A program made the translations under genes and the position numbers. Below, in pieces: positions 8,577-16,489 of a stretch of 64,000 nt of DNA (the first letter of the stretch is position 1; every line of letters starts with the position of its first letter). The notes beneath the pieces are model-generated. The model did no database searches. It was not told the DNA's origin and saw nothing but the letters and a program-made list of their open reading frames with translations. The stretch comes from Pseudomonas fluorescens (lineage in GTDB: Bacteria; Pseudomonadota; Gammaproteobacteria; Pseudomonadales; Pseudomonadaceae): positions 124,001 to 188,000 of the forward strand of contig NZ_CABVIR010000009.1 in the NCBI RefSeq assembly GCF_902498065.1, in the 5' to 3' direction.

Positions 8577-9073
8577 GGGCGCACGCCGAACTGGTGCAGT
8601 TTCGGCGGGTAGTTGAAGTCCTCGTCGCCATGCCGCGAATGGTGATGGCCACCGCCATAGGCACCGTGCTCAGGCTGGAACGGCGCTTCGATGTGTTCAA
8701 CCTTGGCCTCCAGTTGTTCGAGCATGGCCTTGAGCACGTAATCGTCGAGCAGGCGCAGCCAGCCATCGCCGACTTGCAGGGCGACGTGGCGATTGCCGAG
8801 GTGATAGGCCGCGCGGGTCAGCTCGAAGGCATTGGCGCAAGTGACGTGCAGCAGGTGTTCGGGGCGGGCGCAGACGCGGACGACGCGACCGTCTTCAGCT
8901 TGTAGGCATTCGCCGTCAGACAGCGGCGACTGACCGCGCTCCAAAAACAACCCGACGTCTTCACCCTCGGCACTGAAACAGCGCAAACGGCTTTTGCTCC
9001 GGGCTTCGAAGGTCAGGTGCAACTCGGCGGCCCAGACGGGTTGAGGCTCGATTCTGCGATGAATCACCAGCAT
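8573..9073 (-). CDS. ureE: Urease accessory nickel metallochaperone UreE
   Basis: Nickel chaperone that delivers Ni to UreG and apo-urease, 166 residues, first gene of the ureEFGJ operon. It has an N-terminal UreE domain (MLVIHRRIEP...), a nickel-binding core and a short His-rich tail (GGHHHSRHGDEDF). The tail is less extended than in Klebsiella UreE. The ATG at 9073 matches the usual MLVIHRRIE start; an in-frame codon 8 residues upstream is less likely. The predicted sigma-54 start site at about 9099 leaves a short 26-nt leader. Confidence 0.96.
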   Translation of the reverse strand: MLVIHRRIEPQPVWAAELHLTFEARSKSRLRCFSAEGEDVGLFLERGQSPLSDGECLQAEDGRVVRVCARPEHLLHVTCANAFELTRAAYHLGNRHVALQVGDGWLRLLDDYVLKAMLEQLEAKVEHIEAPFQPEHGAYGGGHHHSRHGDEDFNYPPKLHQFGVRP

Positions 9074-9110
9074 CGGTAAGCTTCCAGCTATGGACAATAG
9101 TCAGGCTAGA

Positions 9111-9126
9111 GCAAGGGGCTTGCCAA
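9111..9126 (-). promoter_or_regulatory. Predicted sigma-54 (RpoN) promoter for ureEFGJ
   Basis: Read on the minus strand, TTGGCAAGCCCCTTGC has GG at 9124-9123 and GC at 9112-9111 separated by exactly 10 nt. This fits the -24/-12 consensus TGGCAC-N5-TTGC with one mismatch in the -24 block. The start site would be near 9099, 26 nt upstream of the ureE ATG. Confidence 0.7.
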
Positions 9127-9180
9127 TCGGGGGGATGTGTAGGAAATGCCTGTCGGCGTTGAGGAGGTGTTTAAGATTGT

Positions 9181-9220
9181 TGCGGCAATTTGGTGCGAGG
9201 TTGTGCTGGGCGCACCAAAT
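9181..9220 (-). promoter_or_regulatory. Possible NtrC enhancer region upstream of ureEFGJ
   Basis: TGCGGC-AATTT-GGTGCG at 9181-9197 matches the NtrC dyad TGCACC-N5-GGTGCA at 9 of 12 positions. A second half-site CGCACC lies at 9211-9216. The two together make a perfect 10-bp inverted repeat (9188-9197 and 9211-9220). They stand about 80-120 nt upstream of the predicted start site, a normal enhancer distance. Confidence 0.5.
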
Positions 9221-9319
9221 GACAGCGCACGGTGTGCTCCAGATTAGTCGCGCGTCGCACAACGTTGTAGGCGCCAGATAGCCGGCTCCTGCCGGAGATA
9301 GGGGTGTTATGGAGAGGGA

Positions 9320-9952
9320 TTATTCGGTGCTGCCCAGGCCTTGCCAATGCTTGAGGCCGATGAAGATAAAGCGCAGCTGTTGGGTAATCTTCGCTTGCGG
9401 CGTCAGATGCTCGGGCAATGCTTCGGCCGGTGGATCAATGATGTCCGGCAAGGTTGCGAACACGCTTTTAACGATGAGATCAGCCATGACACTCAGGCCG
9501 GCGATGTCCAGGTGTTGCAGTTTCGGCATTAAGGACAAATCGGCCGCCAGGTCCGAGCTGATGTCGTCGCGCAACCGTCCGATGGCCAGGCGCACCGGCA
9601 GCGAGCCGCCGTATTGCTCGCGGGCCAGAAACAGGAACTGCGAACGATTGGCCGACACCACGTCGAGAAAAATCCGCACCGAGGCGTCGATGATGCCGCC
9701 CATGACGAACTCGTTGTGGCGTACCAGGCGAATGGTTTCGCGGAAGGTTTGTCCGACTTCGCTCACCAACACCAAGCCCAATTCGTCCATGTCGGCAAAG
9801 TGCCGATAGAAACCAGTGGGAACGATGCCGGCGGTTTTCGCCACTTCGCGCAGGCTCAGGCTGCCGAATCCTCGGCCGCACTCCATCAAGTGGCGGGCAG
9901 CGTCCATCAGGGCGTTGCGGGTTTGTTGTTTCTGTTCGGCGCGGGGCAGCAT
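9320..9952 (-). CDS. TetR-family regulator, FabR-like
   Basis: DNA-binding repressor of 210 residues. The N-terminal helix-turn-helix (SLREVAKTAGIVPTGFYRHFADMDELG) at about residues 33-60 closely follows the pattern of E. coli FabR, which represses unsaturated fatty-acid synthesis genes, and FabR-like spacing continues past it. The C-terminal ligand domain is less conserved. FabR function is inferred from the N-terminal half; no fatty-acid gene lies next to it. It is monocistronic, with the 14-residue-repeat gene upstream on the same strand behind a terminator. Confidence 0.8.
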   Translation of the reverse strand: MLPRAEQKQQTRNALMDAARHLMECGRGFGSLSLREVAKTAGIVPTGFYRHFADMDELGLVLVSEVGQTFRETIRLVRHNEFVMGGIIDASVRIFLDVVSANRSQFLFLAREQYGGSLPVRLAIGRLRDDISSDLAADLSLMPKLQHLDIAGLSVMADLIVKSVFATLPDIIDPPAEALPEHLTPQAKITQQLRFIFIGLKHWQGLGSTE

Positions 9953-10062
9953 CGCAAGGGTGTTTTCTGGACAGGACAGCGGCGCACTCTAGCAAATCGG
10001 CTTTGCCGGCGTCGAACGACTATCGGGGGTGACGCGAGGGAATGTGTGGCTTCTATAAAGTC

Positions 10063-10093
10063 AAAAGCCCAATCCGTGGATTGGGCTTTTTTT
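10063..10093. terminator. Terminator between the repeat-protein gene and the FabR-like gene
   Basis: An 11-bp stem (AAAGCCCAATC with GATTGGGCTTT) with a CGTG loop is flanked by A-rich and T-rich runs, so it could act in both directions. It sits 17 nt past the stop codon of the minus-strand repeat-protein gene. Confidence 0.8.
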
Positions 10094-10109
10094 CAGGGCC
10101 GCCATGGGC

Positions 10110-10622
10110 TTAGCTCACAGCGCTGTTGCGTTCGATCACGCGGTCACCACCGCCTTCAGCCAGGGTTTGGCCTTGTGGAGTGCGGTCGGAACCGTCAGCG
10201 GCCAGGGTTTGACCTTGTGGGGTGCGATCGGAACCGTCAGCAGCCAGGGTTTGACCTTGTGGAGTGCGGTCGGAACCGTCAGCAGCCAGGGTTTGGCCTT
10301 GTGGAGTGCGGTCGGAACCGTCAGCAGCCAGGGTTTGGCCTTGTGGGGTGCGTTCGGAACCGTCAGCGGCCAGGGTTTGGCCTTGTGGGGTGCGTTCGGA
10401 ACCGTCAGCGGCAAGGGATTGGCCTTGTGGGGTACGGTCCGAGCCATCTTGAGAGATCAGGCCTTTTTCTTTCAGGCGATCGTTACCACCTTCGGCAACG
10501 GTCTGGCTGAACACCGAGTGATTCGATTTAACTTGGGGAGTTGCCTGATCTGCAGCTGGCAGAGCGAAAGCGGTGCTGGCCAGCATGGAGAGGGTAAGGC
10601 TAAGCAGTAATTGGCGTTTCAT
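10110..10622 (-). CDS. Secreted hypothetical protein with seven 14-residue tandem repeats
   Basis: A 170-residue protein that I cannot assign to a named family. Residues 1-20 form a Sec signal peptide (MKRQLLLSLTLSMLASTAFA). Then come a short linker with a degenerate unit (VAEGGNDRLKEKGL) and seven near-identical 14-residue repeats of the form DGSDRTPQGQTLAA, with D/E and T/S as the only variation. A degenerate unit (EGGGDRVIERN) closes the protein. It is hydrophilic, low in aromatics and probably disordered in the periplasm or outside the cell. The ATG at 10622 is chosen because the signal peptide starts there; the frame stays open upstream without signal character. It appears monocistronic. 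Confidence 0.75.
   Translation of the reverse strand: MKRQLLLSLTLSMLASTAFALPAADQATPQVKSNHSVFSQTVAEGGNDRLKEKGLISQDGSDRTPQGQSLAADGSERTPQGQTLAADGSERTPQGQTLAADGSDRTPQGQTLAADGSDRTPQGQTLAADGSDRTPQGQTLAADGSDRTPQGQTLAEGGGDRVIERNSAVS
10161..10454. repeat. Seven 42-nt tandem repeats inside the repeat-protein gene
   Basis: Units start at 10161, 10203, 10245, 10287, 10329, 10371 and 10413 with exact 42-nt spacing. They are nearly identical at DNA level, so copy number is likely variable by slippage or recombination. Confidence 0.95.
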
Positions 10623-11010
10623 GATTGGGTGCTCCGTGGGGGGGCGATAAAGTGGGTACGAGGGCAATGCTACTCTCGATAAGTCGATATAAAAGTTCAT
10701 AAACGCAATGGTAATAATCAACAGAATTGATTGTTCCGTGCGAAGGCTCTAGATCGGGCCTTTCCGGCGGACGTTTTCGCACTGAAGTGGGTATTTTCGA
10801 CTCACATGCGCCGCGCAAAAGTGCGGGGGCGGTAACGCCGGATTTCGCGTGCAGGGTGTCCCCGACCGATTATTTGAACGTTAAGCGGCATTTCGGTTAA
10901 ACCTGCACCGCGTTTCCCAGTCCTAGGTTTCATGGCAGGCCGGTTCTGGCCTAACGTTTCACACGTGCGTCGCGGTCAGGGCGCTCAGTCGTAATCAGGA
11001 GCCCTGTGCA
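10623..11010. other. Intergenic region between divergent repeat-protein and AsmA genes
   Basis: About 390 nt between two divergent genes, so it must hold both promoters. The part near 10670-10735 is A/T-rich. I see no gene, repeat or clear operator in it. Confidence 0.5.
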
Positions 11011-13080
11011 ATGACGCGCACCCCGAAAATTCTCGCCTGGACCTTTGCCAGCCTGGCTGTGCTACTGGCGCTAGTGGTTCTGATCATCGTGTTCTTCGAT
11101 TGGAACCGGATCAAACCAACCATCAACACCAAAGTCTCCGAAGAGCTGCATCGACCGTTTGCCATCAATGGCAACCTTGCGGTGGTCTGGCGGCGTGAGC
11201 TTGACGAAGGTGGATGGCGCGCCTGGGTGCCGTGGCCTCATGTGGTGGCGCAGGACCTGACCCTCGGTAACCCGGACTGGTCGAAGCAGCCGCAGATGGT
11301 CACGCTTAAGCGCGTTGAGCTGCGCATTTCGCCGCTGGCCCTGTTGGCGCAACGGGTGACGATCCCACGCATTGACTTGACCGAGCCCAGCGCCGACCTC
11401 CAGCGCCTGGCTGATGGCCGCGCGAACTGGACCTTCAAGTTCGACCCGAAAGACCCGAACGCCGAACCTTCAAATTGGGTGGTGGACATCGGCGCGATCG
11501 GCTTCGATAAAGGCCACGTCACCCTCGACGACCAGAGTCTGAACACTCAGCTCGACCTGATCATCAACCCGCTGGGCAAGCCGATTCCGTTCAGCGATAT
11601 CGTCGGCGACAAAGCCGCGAAAACTGCACAGGAGAAGGGCGCTGCTCCCCAGGATTATGCGTTTGCGCTGAAGGTCAAAGGCCAATACCACGGCCAAAAA
11701 CTGGCTGGCGAGGGCAAGATCGGCGGCCTGCTGGCCTTGCAGGATTCGGCCCGACCGTTCCCGCTCCAGGCCCAGGTCAAGATTGCCGATACCAGCGTCG
11801 AGCTCGCCGGCACGCTGACCGATCCGCTCAACCTCGGTGCACTGGACCTGCGGCTGAAACTGGCCGGCAGCAGCCTGGGTAACCTCTATCCACTGACAGG
11901 TGTGACCCTGCCGGATACACCACCCTACGCAACCGACGGTCACTTGATTGCCAAGCTGCATGAGCCAGGCGGTGCGGTGTTCCGTTACGAGGAGTTCAAC
12001 GGCAAGATCGGCGAGAGCGACATTCATGGCAGCCTGGCCTACGTCGCCAGCCAGCCACGGCCGAAACTCAGCGGTTCACTGCTCTCCAATCAACTGTTGT
12101 TTGCCGACCTGGCGCCCTTGATCGGCGCCGACTCCAATGCCAAGCAAAAGGCTCGCGGCGGTGAAAGCAAACAGCCGGCGGACAAGGTGCTGCCGGTCGA
12201 AGAGTTCAAGACCGAGCGCTGGCGCGACATGGACGCCGACGTCGAATTCACCGGCAAGCGCATCGTCCACAGTGAAAAACTGCCGTTCAACGATCTCTAC
12301 ACGCACCTGGTGCTGACCGATGGCGTGCTCAGCCTCGAACCGCTGCGTTTCGGCGTAGCCGGCGGCAAGCTGGATGCGCAGATTCGCCTGAACGGACGCA
12401 CCGAGCCGCTGGAGGGCAACGCCAAGCTCACTGCGCGGGGTTTCAAACTCAAGCAGTTGTTCCCGACGTTTGAGCCGATGAAGACCAGTTTCGGCGAGCT
12501 CAATGGCGATGCGGACATCAGTGGTCGCGGCAACTCGGTGGCCAAGCTGTTGGGCACGGCCAATGGCAATCTGAAGATGCTGATCAACGACGGTGCCATC
12601 AGCCGCGAGTTGATGGAACTGGCCGGTCTGAACGTTGGTAACTACGTGGTCGGCAAAATCTTTGGTGACAAGGAAGTGAAGATCAATTGCGCGGCGGCCG
12701 ACTTCGACATCAAGACGGGACTGGCGACCTCTCGGTTGTTCGTCTTCGATACCGAGAACGCGATCATCTACATCGATGGCACGGCGAACATGGCGACTGA
12801 GCAACTGGACCTGACCATCACGCCGGAATCCAAGGGATGGCGCCTGATTTCCCTGCGTTCGCCGCTGTATGTACGGGGCAAGTTCATCAAGCCGGACGCC
12901 GGTGTCAAAGCGGTGCCGCTGCTGCTGCGCGGGGCAGGGATGGTGGCGTTGGGTGTGATTGCAGCGCCAGCGGCGGGGTTGCTTGCGTTGGTGGCACCGA
13001 GTGGTGGCGAGCCGAATCAGTGCGCGCCGTTGCTGGAACAGATGAAAGCGGGCAAGGCGCCGAAGACGGTCAAAAACTGA
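11011..13080 (+). CDS. AsmA-family protein
   Basis: Envelope protein of 689 residues with a single N-terminal membrane anchor (about residues 10-30, LAWTFASLAVLLALVVLIIVFF) and a large periplasmic part. The AsmA N-terminal region (FDWNRIKPTINTKVSEELHRPFAINGNL) and the conserved C-terminal AsmA block (about residues 480-610, including LNGDADISGRGNSVAKLLGTANG) are both present. AsmA-like proteins are bridge-like and thought to move phospholipids between membranes; which paralogue this is cannot be told. The start has AGGAG 10 nt upstream. It is monocistronic. Confidence 0.88.
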   Translation: MTRTPKILAWTFASLAVLLALVVLIIVFFDWNRIKPTINTKVSEELHRPFAINGNLAVVWRRELDEGGWRAWVPWPHVVAQDLTLGNPDWSKQPQMVTLKRVELRISPLALLAQRVTIPRIDLTEPSADLQRLADGRANWTFKFDPKDPNAEPSNWVVDIGAIGFDKGHVTLDDQSLNTQLDLIINPLGKPIPFSDIVGDKAAKTAQEKGAAPQDYAFALKVKGQYHGQKLAGEGKIGGLLALQDSARPFPLQAQVKIADTSVELAGTLTDPLNLGALDLRLKLAGSSLGNLYPLTGVTLPDTPPYATDGHLIAKLHEPGGAVFRYEEFNGKIGESDIHGSLAYVASQPRPKLSGSLLSNQLLFADLAPLIGADSNAKQKARGGESKQPADKVLPVEEFKTERWRDMDADVEFTGKRIVHSEKLPFNDLYTHLVLTDGVLSLEPLRFGVAGGKLDAQIRLNGRTEPLEGNAKLTARGFKLKQLFPTFEPMKTSFGELNGDADISGRGNSVAKLLGTANGNLKMLINDGAISRELMELAGLNVGNYVVGKIFGDKEVKINCAAADFDIKTGLATSRLFVFDTENAIIYIDGTANMATEQLDLTITPESKGWRLISLRSPLYVRGKFIKPDAGVKAVPLLLRGAGMVALGVIAAPAAGLLALVAPSGGEPNQCAPLLEQMKAGKAPKTVKN

Positions 13081-13149
13081 CGTCTGTCAGAACGGTTCAA
13101 TCGCTTTCGAGCGGGCGATTCAAGAGCGATTAATCCCTTTGTAAAGATT

Positions 13150-13821
13150 TCAGTTCAATCGGTTTGCCATGGGGATAAGTAGCAGGTCAGTAGTGATCTT
13201 GTCCCCGAGTTTATTGATCACCGTCTCTCTGACTTCGTTGTATTGGAGCTCATTCAGTGAGCTGCGCAGCAATCGAATATTGGGTTTTTCGTCGTTGACT
13301 GACTTCAGCAGCGGTTTGTCCAGGATGTCGATATCAATCACCTTGGGCGTTTTGAAGGCTAGCTGCAGTGTTAATACGGTTTTGTCTTGGCGGACAATGT
13401 TCAACAGCGTGTGTGTTGCGCCGGCAGTCGCAGAGCCGCTGCTGTTGAGTTTGTCGATGATTGTATGAATGGCCAATGAGCCGCGTTCGAGTTTTTTTAT
13501 TCGTGAAAAGGCGTTGGCCACGATGTGTTGTTCAGCTTGTGGCAGGGCGGGTCCCGCACTCTGAATCAAGAGCTTCAGCAAACTTGAATTGTCAAACGCC
13601 GTGCTCTGCGTTTCTCGACTGTTGATGATCCATTTGAACTTGCTCACTATTTCTGTATACGTTGTCCATAATGCTTCCCGATCACCACGGCGCTGCGTCG
13701 CCACCAGTTCGGCATAGAGGCTTGAATTTAAAATGTCGCTCTTGAACGTGTCAGTGTGAATGCCACAAAAAATGGTGATGTTGCCATTGACAAGATAGGT
13801 ATCGAATGGGGAGATGTCCAT
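13150..13821 (-). CDS. Hypothetical protein, member D of an unnamed four-member family
   Basis: 223 residues, function unknown, no signal peptide or membrane segment. It shares a pattern with the proteins at 13902-14672, 57029-57781 and 62703-63497: a DILNSSLYAELVATQ helix near residue 29, then about 10 residues, then LWTTYTEIVSKFKW, corresponding to the W-x(2)-Y/F-x(6)-GW block in the others. A beta-rich stretch and a C-terminal helix (YNEVRETVINKLGDKI) follow. It is the shortest member and lacks the N-terminal extension. The ATG has GGAG 7 nt upstream. It lies 80 nt downstream of its relative on the same strand, with an AT-rich 14-bp inverted repeat between them. Base composition is more A/T than neighbouring genes. 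Confidence 0.7.
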   Translation of the reverse strand: MDISPFDTYLVNGNITIFCGIHTDTFKSDILNSSLYAELVATQRRGDREALWTTYTEIVSKFKWIINSRETQSTAFDNSSLLKLLIQSAGPALPQAEQHIVANAFSRIKKLERGSLAIHTIIDKLNSSGSATAGATHTLLNIVRQDKTVLTLQLAFKTPKVIDIDILDKPLLKSVNDEKPNIRLLRSSLNELQYNEVRETVINKLGDKITTDLLLIPMANRLN

Positions 13822-13857
13822 TATTAGCTCCAGGCGAGGGTTGTGCTCGGCAACGTT

Positions 13858-13889
13858 ATTTAAATCGACAATTATTTGTCGATTTAAAT
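13858..13889. repeat. Perfect 14-bp AT-rich inverted repeat between two family genes
   Basis: ATTTAAATCGACAA at 13858-13871 is exactly complementary to 13876-13889 across a 4-nt loop. It sits between the stop of the upstream gene (13902) and the start of the downstream gene (13821). No T-run follows, so it may be a processing or regulatory hairpin or an operator rather than a classic terminator. Confidence 0.75.
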
Positions 13890-13901
13890 ATTCAATGGTA
13901 A

Positions 13902-14672
13902 TTAGAAGTCAGGAAGATCCTTGATGAATTTTTTTCCGGCTTCAGTGAACCTGGAATAAAGTTCCGAGCGCAGTCCCGAGAAAACCTGAGTGTCCAGATA
14001 GGTGCGTACGGCACCTGTTTTTATGGTGGTGGACTGTTGGGTGGACTTCCAGAACAGAATGCCGCGCGTGCTTTCCCGTGCATCCAGGGAAATGCAATTG
14101 AGGAGCATGTTCGGTTGATTGTTTGTATCGACCCAAACCGGCGCGATATCAAACTTGGATTGTGTGCCGGTTTTCCTGTTTCGGTCAAAAATCTGAATGG
14201 CGCCGGGGTCTCTTTGCACTACGTCGACAGCCAATTGGGCCGCGTTTGCCAAAATGGCGGCGGGACCTGCTCCGATCAGAGCGGAGGCGACGTGAAGGGC
14301 CACCTGATCCATGGTCAGGCCGATTTTTCGGACGGTGACAGTTTCCATGTTTTTGTTTTGTATAACCCAGCCAAGATTGTCCAGGCCGCTCACATAGTAT
14401 TTGTACCACTCGTAAAGTTGTGCATCTTCAGGATAAAGTTTGGTGGCGGCATTCTGCATGACTAACTTGCACAGATTGACGTCATCGATAGTTTGCTGTG
14501 AAACGCCGGGGAGGAATGCGTTGATCGTATCAGGCATGACGCTGGCGGTTGGCTTGTCAATGTTATGGTGCGGTGCGCTGGTCAGCGAACGGCGCATAAT
14601 GATTCGTTCATTTGAAGCCGCTGGCAGGGGGGGCAGGGAGTCAATGAATTCGAGTCGTTCTTCCATGTGCAT
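13902..14672 (-). CDS. Hypothetical protein, member A of an unnamed four-member family
   Basis: 256 residues, function unknown. After a variable N-terminus (1-60) it has PGVSQQTIDDVN, a helix, then LYEWYKYYVSGLDNLGW. Next come a hydrophobic helical stretch (VALHVASALIGAGPAAILANAAQLAVDVV), the block FDIAPVWVDTNNQPNMLL, ILFWKS, and a final amphipathic helix region. The protein at 57029-57781 has the same series (GVSRQDRRDVN, WFSLFAVVLWDLGW, FSIAPAEYDKQGKLSLDL, FLFWDW), so they are homologues. No signal peptide is seen. The ATG at 14672 has AAGGA upstream. It is followed by member D in the same direction. Confidence 0.7.
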   Translation of the reverse strand: MHMEERLEFIDSLPPLPAASNERIIMRRSLTSAPHHNIDKPTASVMPDTINAFLPGVSQQTIDDVNLCKLVMQNAATKLYPEDAQLYEWYKYYVSGLDNLGWVIQNKNMETVTVRKIGLTMDQVALHVASALIGAGPAAILANAAQLAVDVVQRDPGAIQIFDRNRKTGTQSKFDIAPVWVDTNNQPNMLLNCISLDARESTRGILFWKSTQQSTTIKTGAVRTYLDTQVFSGLRSELYSRFTEAGKKFIKDLPDF

Positions 14673-14792
14673 GGTTACAGTCCTTTATAGGTTTATTTAA
14701 ACAACCTCTGGGTTGTGGTTGTTAGAATAAGTCCATGCTGGAAAATGTCTATGTGGTGATTGTAACTTTAGGTTTGAAGGGGGGTGTTTATA

Positions 14793-14824
14793 AAATCCTT
14801 ATCGCAATTGCGCGATAAGGATTT
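14793..14824 (-). terminator. Terminator of the ferritin-like gene
   Basis: A perfect 12-bp stem (AAATCCTTATCG with CGATAAGGATTT) and an 8-nt loop lie 10 nt past the stop of the minus-strand ferritin-like gene. T residues follow on that strand. Confidence 0.8.
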
Positions 14825-14833
14825 AGTTGTTAG

Positions 14834-15364
14834 TTACAAGTCTTTCAATATGTCCGCCATGTCATCCGCATGCTCTTCTTCCTGAGCCAGGATGTCTTCG
14901 AAGATACGCCGGGTGGTCGGGTCTTTTTCGCCGATATACTGAATGATCTCGCGGTAACTATCGATGGCGATGCGCTCGGCGACCAAGTCTTCGTAGACCA
15001 TCTCTTTGAGCGAGTTGCCGGCCACGTACTGCGCGTGGGAATTTTTCGACAGCAGGTCAGGGTTGAACTCAGGCTCGCCGCCCAGTTGCACGATGCGCTC
15101 GGCCAGGCGGTCGGCGTGCTCGGCTTCCTGGGTCGCGTGTTCGAGGAACTCGTCGGCGGCGACGTGGGCTTTCAGGCCGTTGGCCATGAAGTAGTGGCGT
15201 TTGTAGCGCAACACGCAGACCAGTTCGGTGGCCAGCGACTCGTTGAGCAGACGCAGAACTTCGTCGAGGTCGGCGCTGTAGCTTTCGGTCACCGCGCCAT
15301 TCTCGACGTTCTGGCGGGCACGTGCGCGAAGGGTGGTTACGTCAGACAAATGCATGTCACTCAT
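14834..15364 (-). CDS. Ferritin-like (bacterioferritin-type) iron storage protein
   Basis: Cytoplasmic four-helix ferritin-like protein of 176 residues. Diiron ligands can be seen as a Glu in ESLATELVCVLRYKRHYF, the ExxH in QEAEHADR, a Glu in EDLVAERIAIDSYREI, and the ExxH in AQEEEHADD. It is about 20 residues longer than classic Bfr at the N-terminus. It resembles the second bacterioferritin-like protein found in pseudomonads rather than BfrA/BfrB, and a haem-binding Met is not evident. AAGGAGA precedes the ATG at 15364. It is monocistronic with its own terminator. Confidence 0.85.
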   Translation of the reverse strand: MSDMHLSDVTTLRARARQNVENGAVTESYSADLDEVLRLLNESLATELVCVLRYKRHYFMANGLKAHVAADEFLEHATQEAEHADRLAERIVQLGGEPEFNPDLLSKNSHAQYVAGNSLKEMVYEDLVAERIAIDSYREIIQYIGEKDPTTRRIFEDILAQEEEHADDMADILKDL

Positions 15365-15418
15365 CTCGTTCTCCTTGGAGGCTGATCCGGTTTTGCGTCA
15401 CTTTCTGGGAAGTGATCG

Positions 15419-16369
15419 CTACTTAGGTGTGAGTGACGAGCGCGGCGAAAAGTTTGATGAGATTTGTGATCTTGGCAACAGGCCAGACAATCGAGCTTCC
15501 TCCTGCAACCACGCAAAAAATGCGCGCACCGGCGGATGGCGCTCACGACCTGGTACACAGAGCGCGCTGTAGCCCGCGCCGTTTACCTGAATTTCACTCC
15601 GGTAAGCCACCAACAAACCACTGGCCACGCTCTCGGACACCAGAATATTGCTCGCCAGCACCAGGCCTTGCCCGGCGATCGCTGCTTGCAGTGCGTAATG
15701 CTCTTCGTCGTACTCCCGGACCGCCGTGTTTTCCGTCAGCCAGGTTTCTGCGGACCGCGAGCACCAAGCCTCCCAGCCATGGGCGTACAGCTTCGAGTTG
15801 TGCCACCGCACGCTGATCAACGTCGGTGCCCGGATAGAGGCCTGCGCAACCTGCTCCGGCGAGCCATAAACGCCGAACGATTCATCGAACAGGCACAGGC
15901 CATAAAGGTTCGGATAGTCATCAAGGCTGTAGCGCACCACCAGATCGACGCTGGCGTCCTGATGCAAATCGATGACTTCGCAGTGGGTATCCAGCCGTAC
16001 GCTGATGTTCGGATGCCGGGCGTAAAACCGTCCCAGTCGCGGCACCAGCCACAGCGCGGCAAATGCGGCGGTGGTGGAAATCGTCAAGCTTGCACCGCTG
16101 CGTTGCGGGCGCAAAGTATCGACGCTTTGCGCCATTTCCAGAAAAGCGCCGTGCAGGCTGTGGAACAGGCGCTCACCGCACTCGGTCAGGCGCACTTGCC
16201 GTGGCAGGCGCTCGAACAGCGGCACACCGAGCCAGGTTTCCAGCGAGCGGATCTGATGGGAAACCGCCGTGGGCGTCACCGACAGTTCTTCGGCGGCGGC
16301 CTTGAAGCTCAGCAGGCGAGAGGCGGATTCGAAGGCGCGCAAGGCGGTCAGCGGCAGCGAGGCAAACAT
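15419..16369 (-). CDS. LysR-family transcriptional regulator
   Basis: 316 residues. The N-terminal winged helix-turn-helix (residues 7-65, LTALRAFESASRLLSFKAAAEELSVTPTAVSHQIRSLE in sequence) is typical of the GcvA-like LysR subgroup. A periplasmic-binding-like effector domain follows. It is divergent from the azoreductase and SMR exporter genes across a 120-nt gap, so it probably controls them; this is inferred from position. The ATG at 16369 is preceded by GGAG at 6 nt, better than two upstream in-frame starts. Confidence 0.88.
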   Translation of the reverse strand: MFASLPLTALRAFESASRLLSFKAAAEELSVTPTAVSHQIRSLETWLGVPLFERLPRQVRLTECGERLFHSLHGAFLEMAQSVDTLRPQRSGASLTISTTAAFAALWLVPRLGRFYARHPNISVRLDTHCEVIDLHQDASVDLVVRYSLDDYPNLYGLCLFDESFGVYGSPEQVAQASIRAPTLISVRWHNSKLYAHGWEAWCSRSAETWLTENTAVREYDEEHYALQAAIAGQGLVLASNILVSESVASGLLVAYRSEIQVNGAGYSALCVPGRERHPPVRAFFAWLQEEARLSGLLPRSQISSNFSPRSSLTPK

Positions 16370-16489
16370 TGAACACTCCATGGATGAAATGAATTCACCC
16401 AAGCTGATTTTTGCTCATTTGAGGCGAGGCGTTAGCGAGCACAAGCTGCACGCTACACGCCGTTCGAGTTTAGTCCTCAGGAGATTCAG

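Noticed and set aside
9260..9305. Possible single degenerate REP near the FabR-like gene (GTAGGCGCCAGATAGCCGGCTCCTGCC)
   Set aside because: Only a loose resemblance to a REP arm, without a paired inverted copy.
10161..10454. Regular 42-nt repeats as a possible CRISPR array
   Set aside because: Units are directly joined without variable spacers and are in frame inside a signal-peptide gene; they encode a 14-residue repeat.
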